This document shows, piece by piece, positions 17,730 to 25,490 of a stretch of 64,000 bases of DNA. This stretch comes from Patulibacter americanus DSM 16676 (GTDB lineage: Bacteria; Actinomycetota; Thermoleophilia; Solirubrobacterales; Solirubrobacteraceae): positions 744,001 through 808,000 of the forward strand of contig NZ_ATUD01000001.1 of the NCBI RefSeq assembly GCF_000420025.1. The letters run 5' to 3'. The position numbers were made by a program, and so were the translations under genes. Every line of letters begins with the position of its first letter. Within the stretch, counting starts at the first letter, position 1. Below the pieces are notes generated by a model. It searched no databases. It was not told the origin of the DNA and saw only the letters and a list, made by a program, of their open reading frames with translations.

Positions 17730-18763
17730 CGCGTGGCGGCGCCCGTCAGCGCGCGCTCGACGTCGTCCAGGACCACCTGCTCGGCCAGGTAGCCGCCGGC
17801 GCTGGTCCACGCGGAGCCGTCGACGGGCACGACGTGGCCCGCCTTGTACGCCTTCAGGTCGGTGAACCCCGGCGTGTCCTTCGCGTAGCCGATCGCCTCC
17901 TTGGCGCTCTCCACGTCGGCCGGCGTCTCGGAGACGCCGCCGCCGGCCCCGCCCGCGCCGAGGGCGCCGAAGAAGATCCAGTCGCCGTCGAGCGCGTCGA
18001 TCCGCTCCAGGCTGACGGGGACGGTGTGGCCCGGGCCGCGGCCGCGCTGGAACGCCGGGCGCTGCAGGCCCAGGTCCGCCAGGACGCGCGGCGCGGCGAG
18101 CTCGGACTTCAGGACGGCCGGCAGGCCGATGCCGCCCCACCGCACGATGGAGACCTCCGCCCGCGCGTTCTCGCCCAGCCGCGAGCGGATGTCGGCGACG
18201 CGCGCGTCGTAGTCCTTCAACAGCTTCGCGCCCTCGTCCTTGCGGCCGAGGATGTCGGCGGTGGCGGCGAAGGCGGTCTTCCAGTCCCCGCCGTTCTTCG
18301 ACACGAACACCGTCGGCGCGAACGCCTTCAGCTTGTCGACGATGGAGTCGTCGGGGGTGGCCGTGCCGTCGATCAGGATGACGTCGGGCCGCAGCGCCGC
18401 GATCCGCTCGATGTTCGGCTGGCCGAGGATGCCGACGCTCGCCAGCTTGCCCGCGCGCCGCTGGAGGTAGGCGGAGATCGTGCCCTGCCCGCGGCCGGCG
18501 GTGGCGCCGATCGGCCGCACGCCGAGGGCGAGCGCCGCGTCCAGCGTCGGCTCGCTCAGGGCCACGACGCGCTGCGGCCGGGCCGGCAGCTCGAGCCGCT
18601 GACCGCGCGCGTCGGTGTAGGTCCGCGTGCCTGTGCCGTCGTCCTTCCCGGCGGAGTCCGACGAGCCGCAGGCGGCCAGGACGACGCAGGCGACGAGGGC
18701 GAGGAGCGAGGCCAGAAGGCGGGTCGGCGTGCTCCGCCCGGGGGCGGTGAGGAGGTGCGTCAC
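17726..18763 (-). CDS. Ferric-siderophore substrate-binding lipoprotein
   Basis: A 345-residue class III (FecB/BtuF-type) binding protein. A lipoprotein signal peptide ends in VVLAACGSS. The mature protein has the family stretch PQRVVALSEPTLDAALALGVRPIGAT and ALRPDVILID. I chose GTG 18761-18763 because GGAGA stands just before it and the signal peptide follows. An in-frame ATG at 18809-18811 is possible but would leave almost no 5' leader after the putative iron box at 18824-18842. First gene of the siderophore operon, probably derepressed by iron limitation. Confidence 0.88.
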   Translation of the reverse strand: MTHLLTAPGRSTPTRLLASLLALVACVVLAACGSSDSAGKDDGTGTRTYTDARGQRLELPARPQRVVALSEPTLDAALALGVRPIGATAGRGQGTISAYLQRRAGKLASVGILGQPNIERIAALRPDVILIDGTATPDDSIVDKLKAFAPTVFVSKNGGDWKTAFAATADILGRKDEGAKLLKDYDARVADIRSRLGENARAEVSIVRWGGIGLPAVLKSELAAPRVLADLGLQRPAFQRGRGPGHTVPVSLERIDALDGDWIFFGALGAGGAGGGVSETPADVESAKEAIGYAKDTPGFTDLKAYKAGHVVPVDGSAWTSAGGYLAEQVVLDDVERALTGAATR

Positions 18764-18823
18764 GGGTCTCCGGGGGACGGTTTCGGGGCGCGGGTGTACG
18801 GCGGAACCCATGGGTAAGGCCCG

Positions 18824-18842
18824 CCTAATCAGGCTACCCTAA
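18824..18842. promoter_or_regulatory. IdeR/DtxR-type iron-box-like site
   Basis: CCTAATCAGGCTACCCTAA matches 12 of 19 positions of the IdeR/DtxR consensus TTAGGTTAGGCTAACCTAA as I know it, best in the right half (AGGCTACCCTAA). It lies between the divergent siderophore operon and the three secreted-protein genes, where an iron repressor would be expected to control both. The left half is weak, so this is a candidate only. Confidence 0.5.
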
Positions 18843-18963
18843 CAGCTGCTATCGTGGCGGCCCGCGGCGCCCCGGGCAGCCCCTCGCGGACCGCCCGCCG
18901 CCCGTCCCCCGCGCCGCTCCGGCGCGTCCGGGAGCCCTCGCACGCGACCCCGAGAACCAGGCC

Positions 18964-19398
18964 ATGCGCACCCGCACCAGCACCGCCCTCCGTCCGCTCA
19001 CCCGTGGACGCGTCCTGCTCGCCACCGGCACGGCCGCCGCCAGCGCGACCCTGCTCCTCGTCCCCGCCACGCAGTCCGGCGCCGTCCCTCCGGGCGGGCC
19101 GAACAGCCAGTCCAACGGCGCCTCCGTCAGCCTCGACCGCTCCAGCGTCAGCCGCGGCGGCCGGATCAAGGTCACCGGCCGCAACTGGAAGTCGAAGGGC
19201 TCGCGCAGCTTCTCCGGCAAGGTCGTGACGATCAAGCTCAACGACCGCGACATCCTCGCCGTCGTCCCGATCAAGAACCGGAGCTTCTCCGCCTGGGTGC
19301 GGATCCCGAAGCAGGTCCGTGCCGGCAACTACTGGCTGCGGTTCCTGGCGGCGAAGCCGTCGACGAGCGTGAAGAGCAAGACCTTCCGGGTCCGGTAG
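18964..19398 (+). CDS. Small secreted protein of the iron locus
   Basis: A 144-residue protein with a Tat/Sec-like signal peptide (basic n-region, hydrophobic core at about 20-34, Ala-rich cleavage region before VPPGGPN). The mature part is one small, strongly basic beta-rich domain ending in KTFRVR. It begins PPGGPNSQSNGASVSLDRSSV, closely matching the start of the domain in the third gene of this cluster (PPGGPNETRNGATLTV). No enzymatic motif. Divergent from the siderophore-binding protein across an iron-box-like site, so a surface role in iron or haem capture is a reasonable guess. Confidence 0.7.
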   Translation: MRTRTSTALRPLTRGRVLLATGTAAASATLLLVPATQSGAVPPGGPNSQSNGASVSLDRSSVSRGGRIKVTGRNWKSKGSRSFSGKVVTIKLNDRDILAVVPIKNRSFSAWVRIPKQVRAGNYWLRFLAAKPSTSVKSKTFRVR

Positions 19399-19401
19399 CC
19401 C

Positions 19402-20406
19402 GTGCGCCCGCCCCGCGCCACGGGCGCCGTCCTCGTCCTCGCCGCCGCCGGCCTCACCTGGCCGTGCTCGGCGGGCGCCGTGCCCCCGGGTGGCGTGGCC
19501 GACACGCCCGGCACGCCCGCGGGGAGCATCGAGATCGTCAACCCCGCCGGTCTGCGCGAGGGCAAGGTCCAGTTCTGCGTGCGGGGCTTCGTCACCAAAT
19601 CGGGCACCGCGCCGCAGCAGTTCATGGTCAAGTTCGACGACCACGGCTCGAAGGGCATCGGCCCGTTCCAGCCCGACGCGACCGGCACCTACTGCGGCGA
19701 GGTCGCCACGGACCGCGCCGCCTACGCGTCGGCCATGAGCGCCGACGACAAGATCCCCGCCGGGCTGTGCCAGGGCGGCCAGCACTGGCTGCGCATCCTC
19801 TCCGGTTCGTGGTCGCACCCCGACGCGAGCGAGCGCAGCCTCGCCAAGGACTACACCTCCGACGCCACCTGCGGCACCGGCGGCAAGGCCGCGGCACCGA
19901 CCGCCGGCAGCGTGATCGGCGGGGACGCGGGCATCGGCACCGCCCCCGCGCCCCCGGCCGGCGGCCCGGGCGGCGCCGGGAGCCCGACCCCCGGCGGCGG
20001 GAGCGGCGCGGGCGGCGCGGGCGCGGGCAGCGGGCCCGGCACGGCCGCGCCCTCCCTCAGCGGCCAAGCCACCCTGCGCTCCCGCACCGCGCGGGTCAGT
20101 GGCTCGACCGTGACCCTCGCGCTGCGCCGCACGGGCGCCGTCGGCCGCGGCACGATCACCGCCCGCAGCGCCTCGCGCCTGCGTCTGACGCCGAAGGGCG
20201 CGCGCAGCGTCCGCACCCTCGTCGCCGCGCGCCCCTACACCCTGGGCGGCGCGACGACGCAGAACGTCCGCGTCCGCCTGACCGCGACGGGCAAGCGCCT
20301 CCTGCGCACCCGCTCGCGCATGACCGTCCGCGTGACCCTGACCCCCTCCGGCGGCACCGCCTCGACGACCACCGTCGTCCTGCTTGCCGCAAAGCCCCGC
20401 AAGTGA
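19402..20406 (+). CDS. Secreted protein with basic C-terminal beta domain
   Basis: A 334-residue secreted protein starting at GTG, three bases after the previous stop. A signal peptide ends around GAVPPGG. The N-terminal domain (about 30-155) has four cysteines, in FCVRGF, TYCGE, GLCQGG and ATCGTG, and the sequence HWLRILSGSW, which resembles HWLRFLGGSL of the next protein. A Gly/Pro/Ala linker (about 165-215) is followed by an Arg/Thr-rich beta domain (about 220-334) with TATGKRLLRTRSRMTVRVTL. It is the middle gene of the cluster; function unknown. Confidence 0.7.
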   Translation: MRPPRATGAVLVLAAAGLTWPCSAGAVPPGGVADTPGTPAGSIEIVNPAGLREGKVQFCVRGFVTKSGTAPQQFMVKFDDHGSKGIGPFQPDATGTYCGEVATDRAAYASAMSADDKIPAGLCQGGQHWLRILSGSWSHPDASERSLAKDYTSDATCGTGGKAAAPTAGSVIGGDAGIGTAPAPPAGGPGGAGSPTPGGGSGAGGAGAGSGPGTAAPSLSGQATLRSRTARVSGSTVTLALRRTGAVGRGTITARSASRLRLTPKGARSVRTLVAARPYTLGGATTQNVRVRLTATGKRLLRTRSRMTVRVTLTPSGGTASTTTVVLLAAKPRK

Positions 20407-20419
20407 CTCCGAGGACCGC

Positions 20420-22093
20420 ATGACCCGCTCACCCACCCCCACCAGGGCGCCCGGCCGCTCACGAAGCCTCGGCGCCGCCGCCGTCGCCCTCCTGGCCACG
20501 CTCCTCGCCACCCTCTTCGCCGCTCCCGCGATGGCCCTGCCGCCCGGCGGGCCGAACGAGACCCGCAACGGCGCGACGCTGACCGTCAACCCGACCTTCG
20601 TGACGCCCGGCGGCACGGTCGCGTTCTCCGGCCGCGGGTTCACACCCGGCGAGGTTCTCGTCGTGAAGGTCGACGACGGCGACGTCAAGCCGACGGTCGT
20701 CCCGCCGACGCCGCCCGGCGGCGTCCCCAACGCCACGGACGGGTTCACCTGGGTGACCGCGGACGGCGAGGGTGCGGTGCAGGGCACCGTGAACCTCGCC
20801 GACACGAGTGCCAACGACCAGGCGAAGGTGGCGAGCGGGAAGCACCACATCCGCCTCATCTCGAGCTCGCCGCGCAGCATCCACGCCGACTTCGCCGTCC
20901 ACCCCGCCGGGCCGGCGCAGAACACGCTGAGCGCCGACGTCGCCGTCGCGCCGGCCGCCGACCAGACCGTGAACTGGGGCGACCGGGGACCGTTCGTCGA
21001 CATCGCGGAGCTCGTCCCGGGCTCGCTCATCCCGTACCGCATCAAGGGCTTCGGGCCCCACCAGGTCGTGGGCGTGAAGGTCGACGACCTGAACCTGCCC
21101 AGCGCGGGCATCCCGGGCGGCGTCTGGACCACGATCCAGACCGACGCCGACGGGGCGGCCAGCGGCCTGCTGACCCTTCCCGACACGCTGGGGACCCCGC
21201 GACAGGGCAGCACCGCCACCCCGGCGTCTCCGCACGGCGACGGCAGCCACTGGCTGCGATTCCTCGGCGGCAGCCTCGAGAATGCCGCCGGCGAGAAGGG
21301 CCCGTCCCGCAGCGTCGCCGCGGCCTATTCCGTCGACGCGACCGCCTCGCCCCGCACGGCGGACGTCGCCGTCGCGGCCCAGCGTGGCCGCTCCCTGAGC
21401 CTGACCGGGACCGGCCTCCAGAAGCGGTTCTTCTACCTGAGCAACACGCCGGGGAACTCCGGTGACGGGCAGACGGTCACGGCCCGCCTCGACGGCACGG
21501 GCACGCCGTTCGACGTCCGCGCGAACAACGACGGCACGCTGACCGGCGCCGTGCCGATCCCGGCCGGCACGTCTCTGGGCACCCACACCGTCGACCTCTA
21601 CGTCGGGTTCCGCGCGGGCAGCGACTTCCCGCAGGCCGTGTACCGCCGCACGTTCGAGGTGACGGAGTTCGTCCCCGATCCGACGCCGCAGCCGCCGGCC
21701 GCCCCGCCGACGCCGACGGTGATCGCCATCCCGTCCCGTCCGACCCCGACGCCCGAGCGCGCCGCGCGCGTGGCCTCGACGTCGTTGAAGGCCGCGAAGA
21801 ACCGCATCGCGCTGAAGATCTCCCGCGGCAGCGTCGCCCGCAAGGTCGCGGTGACCGTGCGGACGAAGGCGAAGGTCCGCGTCGGCAAGCGCAAGAAGGT
21901 CGTGACGCTAGCCAAGGCCACGACCACGGTGCGCGCCGGCACCGCGAAGCAGTCCACGACGGTGAAGCTCAAGCTCACCGCCCAGGGCCGCGCGCTGCTC
22001 AAGCGCGTCACGAAGGTGCGCGTCGTCGTGCGCGTCGCCCCGACGGCGAAGGGCGCGAAGGCGACCACCCGCACCGTCTGGCTGCGCGGCTGA
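20420..22093 (+). CDS. Large secreted protein, repeated beta domains
   Basis: A 557-residue exported protein. ATG 20420 was chosen because a twin-arginine-like/basic n-region and hydrophobic core follow (about 15-38), ending at AMALPPGG. Three beta-type domains follow, containing VLVVKVDDGD, VVGVKVDDLN and TVTARLDGTG, then a Pro/Thr linker and a basic C-terminal beta domain (about 450-557) with VKLKLTAQGRALLKRVTKV, a type I associate with surface proteins of Thermoleophilia. HWLRFLGGSL is shared with the preceding protein. Likely a cell-surface or cell-wall component co-expressed with siderophore uptake. Function not established. Confidence 0.72.
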   Translation: MTRSPTPTRAPGRSRSLGAAAVALLATLLATLFAAPAMALPPGGPNETRNGATLTVNPTFVTPGGTVAFSGRGFTPGEVLVVKVDDGDVKPTVVPPTPPGGVPNATDGFTWVTADGEGAVQGTVNLADTSANDQAKVASGKHHIRLISSSPRSIHADFAVHPAGPAQNTLSADVAVAPAADQTVNWGDRGPFVDIAELVPGSLIPYRIKGFGPHQVVGVKVDDLNLPSAGIPGGVWTTIQTDADGAASGLLTLPDTLGTPRQGSTATPASPHGDGSHWLRFLGGSLENAAGEKGPSRSVAAAYSVDATASPRTADVAVAAQRGRSLSLTGTGLQKRFFYLSNTPGNSGDGQTVTARLDGTGTPFDVRANNDGTLTGAVPIPAGTSLGTHTVDLYVGFRAGSDFPQAVYRRTFEVTEFVPDPTPQPPAAPPTPTVIAIPSRPTPTPERAARVASTSLKAAKNRIALKISRGSVARKVAVTVRTKAKVRVGKRKKVVTLAKATTTVRAGTAKQSTTVKLKLTAQGRALLKRVTKVRVVVRVAPTAKGAKATTRTVWLRG

Positions 22094-22105
22094 GCCGCCC
22101 CTCCC

Positions 22106-22128
22106 GGCCGGGCCCTCGTGGTCCGGCC
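22106..22128. terminator. Hairpin between convergent genes
   Basis: GGCCGGGCC-CTCGT-GGTCCGGCC forms a 9-bp GC-rich stem with one G-U-type mismatch, in the 41-base gap between convergent stops. There is no U-tract, as is common in high-GC actinobacteria. Probable bidirectional terminator. Confidence 0.55.
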
Positions 22129-22134
22129 GGGCCC

Positions 22135-23232
22135 TCAGCCCGCGATCCGCGACGCGAACAGCGGCGCGGGGACGTCCGGGTCGTCCGCGTCCGAGACGAG
22201 CAGCAGGTCGATGGAGCCCAGGCTCGGGTTGTAGCGCGCGTCGACCCCCTCGAGCTTGATCGTGGCGTCCTCCAGCGGGGTGACGGACAGCAGCTCGCCG
22301 GCGGCCGAGATCACGCCTACGGCGGAGCCCGCGATGACGTTCTGCACGGGCGAGCCATCCGGGCCCTCGCCCGCGGCGGTGAAGACGAGGCGGTGCTCCG
22401 GGTCGTCCGTGACGGCGTCGAGGTCGGTGAAGTCGAGCTTGACGTCGTAGGTCTGCCCCTCGTGCTCCACCGGCAGGTGGCCCAGGTCGTACTCCCGCGT
22501 GCCGCGCAGCTCGAGCGCGCCGACGGAGAGGTCGGTGTAGATCGACTCGAGGACCTCACCCAGGTCCAGGTGGATGAGCAGGTTCTTCGCGGGCTGCCCG
22601 TCGGCGTCGATCGAGTTGCCCCGCTGGGCGAGGACGAGCGCCTGGCCGTAGACCGCCATCCCCTCGATGTTCAGGTCGCCGTTGACGTCGTCGCCCTGCT
22701 CGAGCGCCTCGTGCAGCGCCTCGAGGGAGACCTTCGCCGGCAGGCCCGAGATGTGGCCCTGGTCGTCGAGCGAGTAGACGACGCAGGTCGAGCGCCGGAA
22801 CCCCTCCCAGCTCATCCCGCCAGAGCCCGACATGAGCAGCAGGCCGTGCGGGAACCGCCGCAGGATCTCGGCCTTCGCGGGGTGCTCGAGCGCCTGGATG
22901 TCGTGGCGCAGCACGACGGTGAGCGCCTCGAAGTCGGCCTTCTTCGCCGCCCGCTCCTTCGGGTCGATCGGCAGCACCTCGGGGATGATCCGCTCGGCGA
23001 ACCCGGGCTCGAGGATCTCGGCGTCCTCGTTGCGGCGCAGCGCCTCGAGCACCTTGGCCGGGTCGAGGTCGAACTCCGCGACGGTCGCCTGGTCGTCGCC
23101 CACGGAGTAGAGCCGCGTGGCCGACCACGCCGTGCCGGACGCCGCCGACAGGAACGGCGGCTCGCCCGGCTGCGGGTTGACGACCCGGTGCTCGCCGAGC
23201 CGGATGACGTGCAGCGGCGCGGGGTCAGGCAC
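22135..23232 (-). CDS. Probable beta-propeller protein (DUF6929-like)
   Basis: A 365-residue soluble protein without a clear signal peptide. The sequence alternates short beta-type blocks such as LYSVGDDQATVAEFDLD, LVLAQRGNSIDADGQPAKNLLIHLDL and NVIAGSAVGVISAAG, which suggests a beta-propeller; DUF6929/phytase-like propellers are the nearest idea. The first SAASGTAWSATRLYSVGDD segment resembles the first blade of such proteins. The start is uncertain: GTG 23230-23232 gives MPDPAPLHVIRLGEHRVV, while an in-frame upstream start would add about 34 Ala/Pro-rich residues. Monocistronic, facing the secreted-protein cluster. Function unknown. Confidence 0.6.
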   Translation of the reverse strand: MPDPAPLHVIRLGEHRVVNPQPGEPPFLSAASGTAWSATRLYSVGDDQATVAEFDLDPAKVLEALRRNEDAEILEPGFAERIIPEVLPIDPKERAAKKADFEALTVVLRHDIQALEHPAKAEILRRFPHGLLLMSGSGGMSWEGFRRSTCVVYSLDDQGHISGLPAKVSLEALHEALEQGDDVNGDLNIEGMAVYGQALVLAQRGNSIDADGQPAKNLLIHLDLGEVLESIYTDLSVGALELRGTREYDLGHLPVEHEGQTYDVKLDFTDLDAVTDDPEHRLVFTAAGEGPDGSPVQNVIAGSAVGVISAAGELLSVTPLEDATIKLEGVDARYNPSLGSIDLLLVSDADDPDVPAPLFASRIAG

Positions 23233-23424
23233 GGCGGGCGGGACGGCGGCGGCGGGAGCGCATGCCCGAGACGGTACGACTCCGGGGGCGCGCGGCCAAG
23301 CGGCGGCGGCAGGCGTTCGCGGGCAGGCGACCACGTGGACGCCGGCGGGCGGGGGCCGAGGGGCGGCGGACGTTCGCAGGAGGCCCCTTCCCTTCTCCGC
23401 CCGCCCGTGGCAATCTCACTTGCC

Positions 23425-24021
23425 ATGAGCGCAAAGGACGAGGTGGCGACCGCCGGGGAAACCGAGTCCCTCGACACGCGCGTCCGCCGGCGGCTGCGGC
23501 AGTTGCGCACGGAGCAGGGCCTCACGCTGGCGCAGGTCGCGGAGCGGGCGAGCATCGACCTGTCGACGCTGAGCCGGCTCGAGTCGGGCAAGCGCCGGCT
23601 GGCGCTCGACCACATCCCGGCGCTGGCGGCCGCCCTCGGCGTGACCTCCGACGCGCTGCTGGGCGCCGCGCCGGCCCAGGACCCGCGCGTGCGCAGCGAG
23701 CCGATCGTCATCCACGGCATGACGATGTGGCCGCTGACGAAGCGCGGACCCTCCCACGGCCCGCACGCCTACAAGGTCAGCATCAGCGCCGGCCGCAACA
23801 CGCCGCCCGACCCGCTGCCCGTCCACGAGGGCCAGGAGTGGATGTACGTGCTCAGCGGCCGGATGCGCCTGCTGCTCGGCGACGAGGAGTTCTTCGTCGG
23901 CCCGGGCGAGGCCGTCGAGTTCAGCACCTGGACCCCGCACTGGTTCGGCGCCACGGACGGCCCCGTCGAGGTCGTGATGATCCTCGGCCCGCAGGGCGAG
24001 AAGATCCACATGCACGGCTGA
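23425..24021 (+). CDS. XRE-family regulator with C-terminal cupin domain
   Basis: A 198-residue regulator. An N-terminal Cro/C1-type helix-turn-helix (about 18-75, RLRQLRTEQGLTLAQVAERASIDLSTLSRLESGKR) is followed by a cupin beta-barrel (about 110-190) with PLPVHEGQEWMYVLSGRMRLLLGDEEFFVGPGE. This architecture is common in one-component regulators that sense small molecules through the cupin. ATG 23425-23427. Divergent from the propeller-like protein and followed 68 bases later by the GH16-like gene, so either could be a target. Confidence 0.9.
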   Translation: MSAKDEVATAGETESLDTRVRRRLRQLRTEQGLTLAQVAERASIDLSTLSRLESGKRRLALDHIPALAAALGVTSDALLGAAPAQDPRVRSEPIVIHGMTMWPLTKRGPSHGPHAYKVSISAGRNTPPDPLPVHEGQEWMYVLSGRMRLLLGDEEFFVGPGEAVEFSTWTPHWFGATDGPVEVVMILGPQGEKIHMHG

Positions 24022-24089
24022 GAGGGCGCAGGACCGCGGAGCGCTCGCGGCCGCCCGGAGCCGTCCCACGCGTGTGTTGGACTGCCGCC

Positions 24090-24878
24090 GTGACCGGACG
24101 GACCGAGATCGACGAGCGCTTCGCCGCGGGAACCCTCGACGCCGACGTGTGGGTCCCCGCCTACCTGCCCGCGTGGTCCTCGCGGGCGGAGGCGGCCGCG
24201 ACCTGGCGGGTCGACGAAGACGGATTGACGCTGTCGATCCCGCCGGAGCAGGGCCTGTGGTGCGCCGATCGCCACGACCCGCCGCTGCGCGTCTCGGCCG
24301 TGCAGAGCGCGAACTGGTCGGGTCCCGTCGGCAGCACCCGGGCCCAGCAGCCGTTCCGCGACGGGCTGACCGTGCGCGAGGAGCAGCCGCCGCTGTGGGG
24401 GTTCACCCCGCACCACGGGCGGATCGAGGTGGAGTGCCGCGCGACGCTGACCCCGGCCGCGATGTTCTCCGCGTGGATGGTCGGCCTGGAGGACGAGCCC
24501 GACCGGTGCGGCGAGATCTGCATCGTCGAGGTCTTCGGCGACGCGCTGGAGCACGGACCCGACGGGCCTACCGCCGCGCTCGGCGCCGGGATCCACGCCT
24601 TCCGCGACCCACGCCTGCGCGAGGAGTTCGCCGCCCCGCGCACCGCCATCGACGTCACGCAGGACCACGTCTACGCGGTGGACTGGCGGCCCGGGGCGGT
24701 CGACGTCCTGGTCGACGGGACGGTAGTGCGCACGCTGCGCCAGGCGCCGGCCTACCCGCTGATGCTCATCCTCGGCGTCTTCGACTTCCCGGCCCACCCC
24801 CGCGCGGGCGAGGCCGGGGGCGCGGTGCCCGAGCTGACGGTGCGCCGGGTGACGGGGTGGACGGCGACGGACGCCTAG
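24090..24878 (+). CDS. GH16-like glycoside hydrolase/lectin-fold protein
   Basis: A 262-residue protein with the concanavalin A-like fold of family GH16. The active-site strand reads GEICIVEVFGD (about 141-151): the two catalytic glutamates (Glu142 and Glu147) keep their E-x-x-x-x-E spacing, but the central Asp of the classical E-I-D-I-x-E motif is replaced by Cys144. Aromatic groove residues (GFTPHHGRIEVECRATL, FSAWMVGL) are present. No signal peptide is visible from the GTG start at 24090, which is unusual for a polysaccharide hydrolase and suggests a cytoplasmic or non-hydrolytic role. Its stop overlaps the convergent thioesterase stop. Confidence 0.72.
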   Translation: MTGRTEIDERFAAGTLDADVWVPAYLPAWSSRAEAAATWRVDEDGLTLSIPPEQGLWCADRHDPPLRVSAVQSANWSGPVGSTRAQQPFRDGLTVREEQPPLWGFTPHHGRIEVECRATLTPAAMFSAWMVGLEDEPDRCGEICIVEVFGDALEHGPDGPTAALGAGIHAFRDPRLREEFAAPRTAIDVTQDHVYAVDWRPGAVDVLVDGTVVRTLRQAPAYPLMLILGVFDFPAHPRAGEAGGAVPELTVRRVTGWTATDA

Positions 24879-25312
24879 AGGCCGAAGCGCGCCGGCTCGG
24901 CGACGACGGCGCGCACGTGGTCCTGCGGCGCGTCGACCAGGCGACGCTCCTTCAGGTCGAGCAGGCCGTTGACCGAGGTCACCTCGGCGCTCACGGTCCC
25001 GTCGGCCCGGCGGATCGTCTGCTCGAGGTTCCACGTCTTGCCCTCGCCCCAGGCGAAGACGGACGCCACGACGATGGAGTCGGCGATCGTGAGCTCTCGG
25101 CGGAAGCGGACGGTGGTCTCGAGCGTGACGGGTCCGACGCCCCGGGCGATGAACACGGGCGGCGAGATGCCCGCAGCCTGCAGCATGGCCCAGCGGGCGT
25201 GCTCGGCGTACTCGAGGTACATCGAGCTGCGCACGTGGCCGTTGACGTCGAGATCGCTCGCGCGGATGCCGATCGGCACCTCGAAGGGCGCGTGTGCGGG
25301 TGCGTTCTCCAT
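24875..25312 (-). CDS. Acyl-CoA thioesterase, hotdog fold (4HBT type)
   Basis: A 145-residue single-domain thioesterase. The hotdog-fold signature ASDLDVNGHVRSSMYLEYAEHARWAML (about 18-44) carries the Asp and Asn-Gly-His of the 4-hydroxybenzoyl-CoA thioesterase group. It would hydrolyse an acyl-CoA in the cytoplasm; chain length cannot be predicted. ATG 25310-25312. It is convergent with the GH16-like gene, sharing stop-codon bases. Upstream to 25490 nothing else was found. Confidence 0.85.
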   Translation of the reverse strand: MENAPAHAPFEVPIGIRASDLDVNGHVRSSMYLEYAEHARWAMLQAAGISPPVFIARGVGPVTLETTVRFRRELTIADSIVVASVFAWGEGKTWNLEQTIRRADGTVSAEVTSVNGLLDLKERRLVDAPQDHVRAVVAEPARFGL

Positions 25313-25490
25313 GGGGCTCCGAGAGTCGGGGGATCTGAACGTGCAAGATCCAAGCATGTCGCCCCCAGAACCCCCTGGCGACCGGGGATCGGGGCCGGTG
25401 GGCGGGCCGGCCGGGGCCCGTGGCCGCGTCGGCCGACCGCCCGCGACCGGGACGTGCCGGCCGCTCTCGTCGATCCCGGACGCGCCGGCG

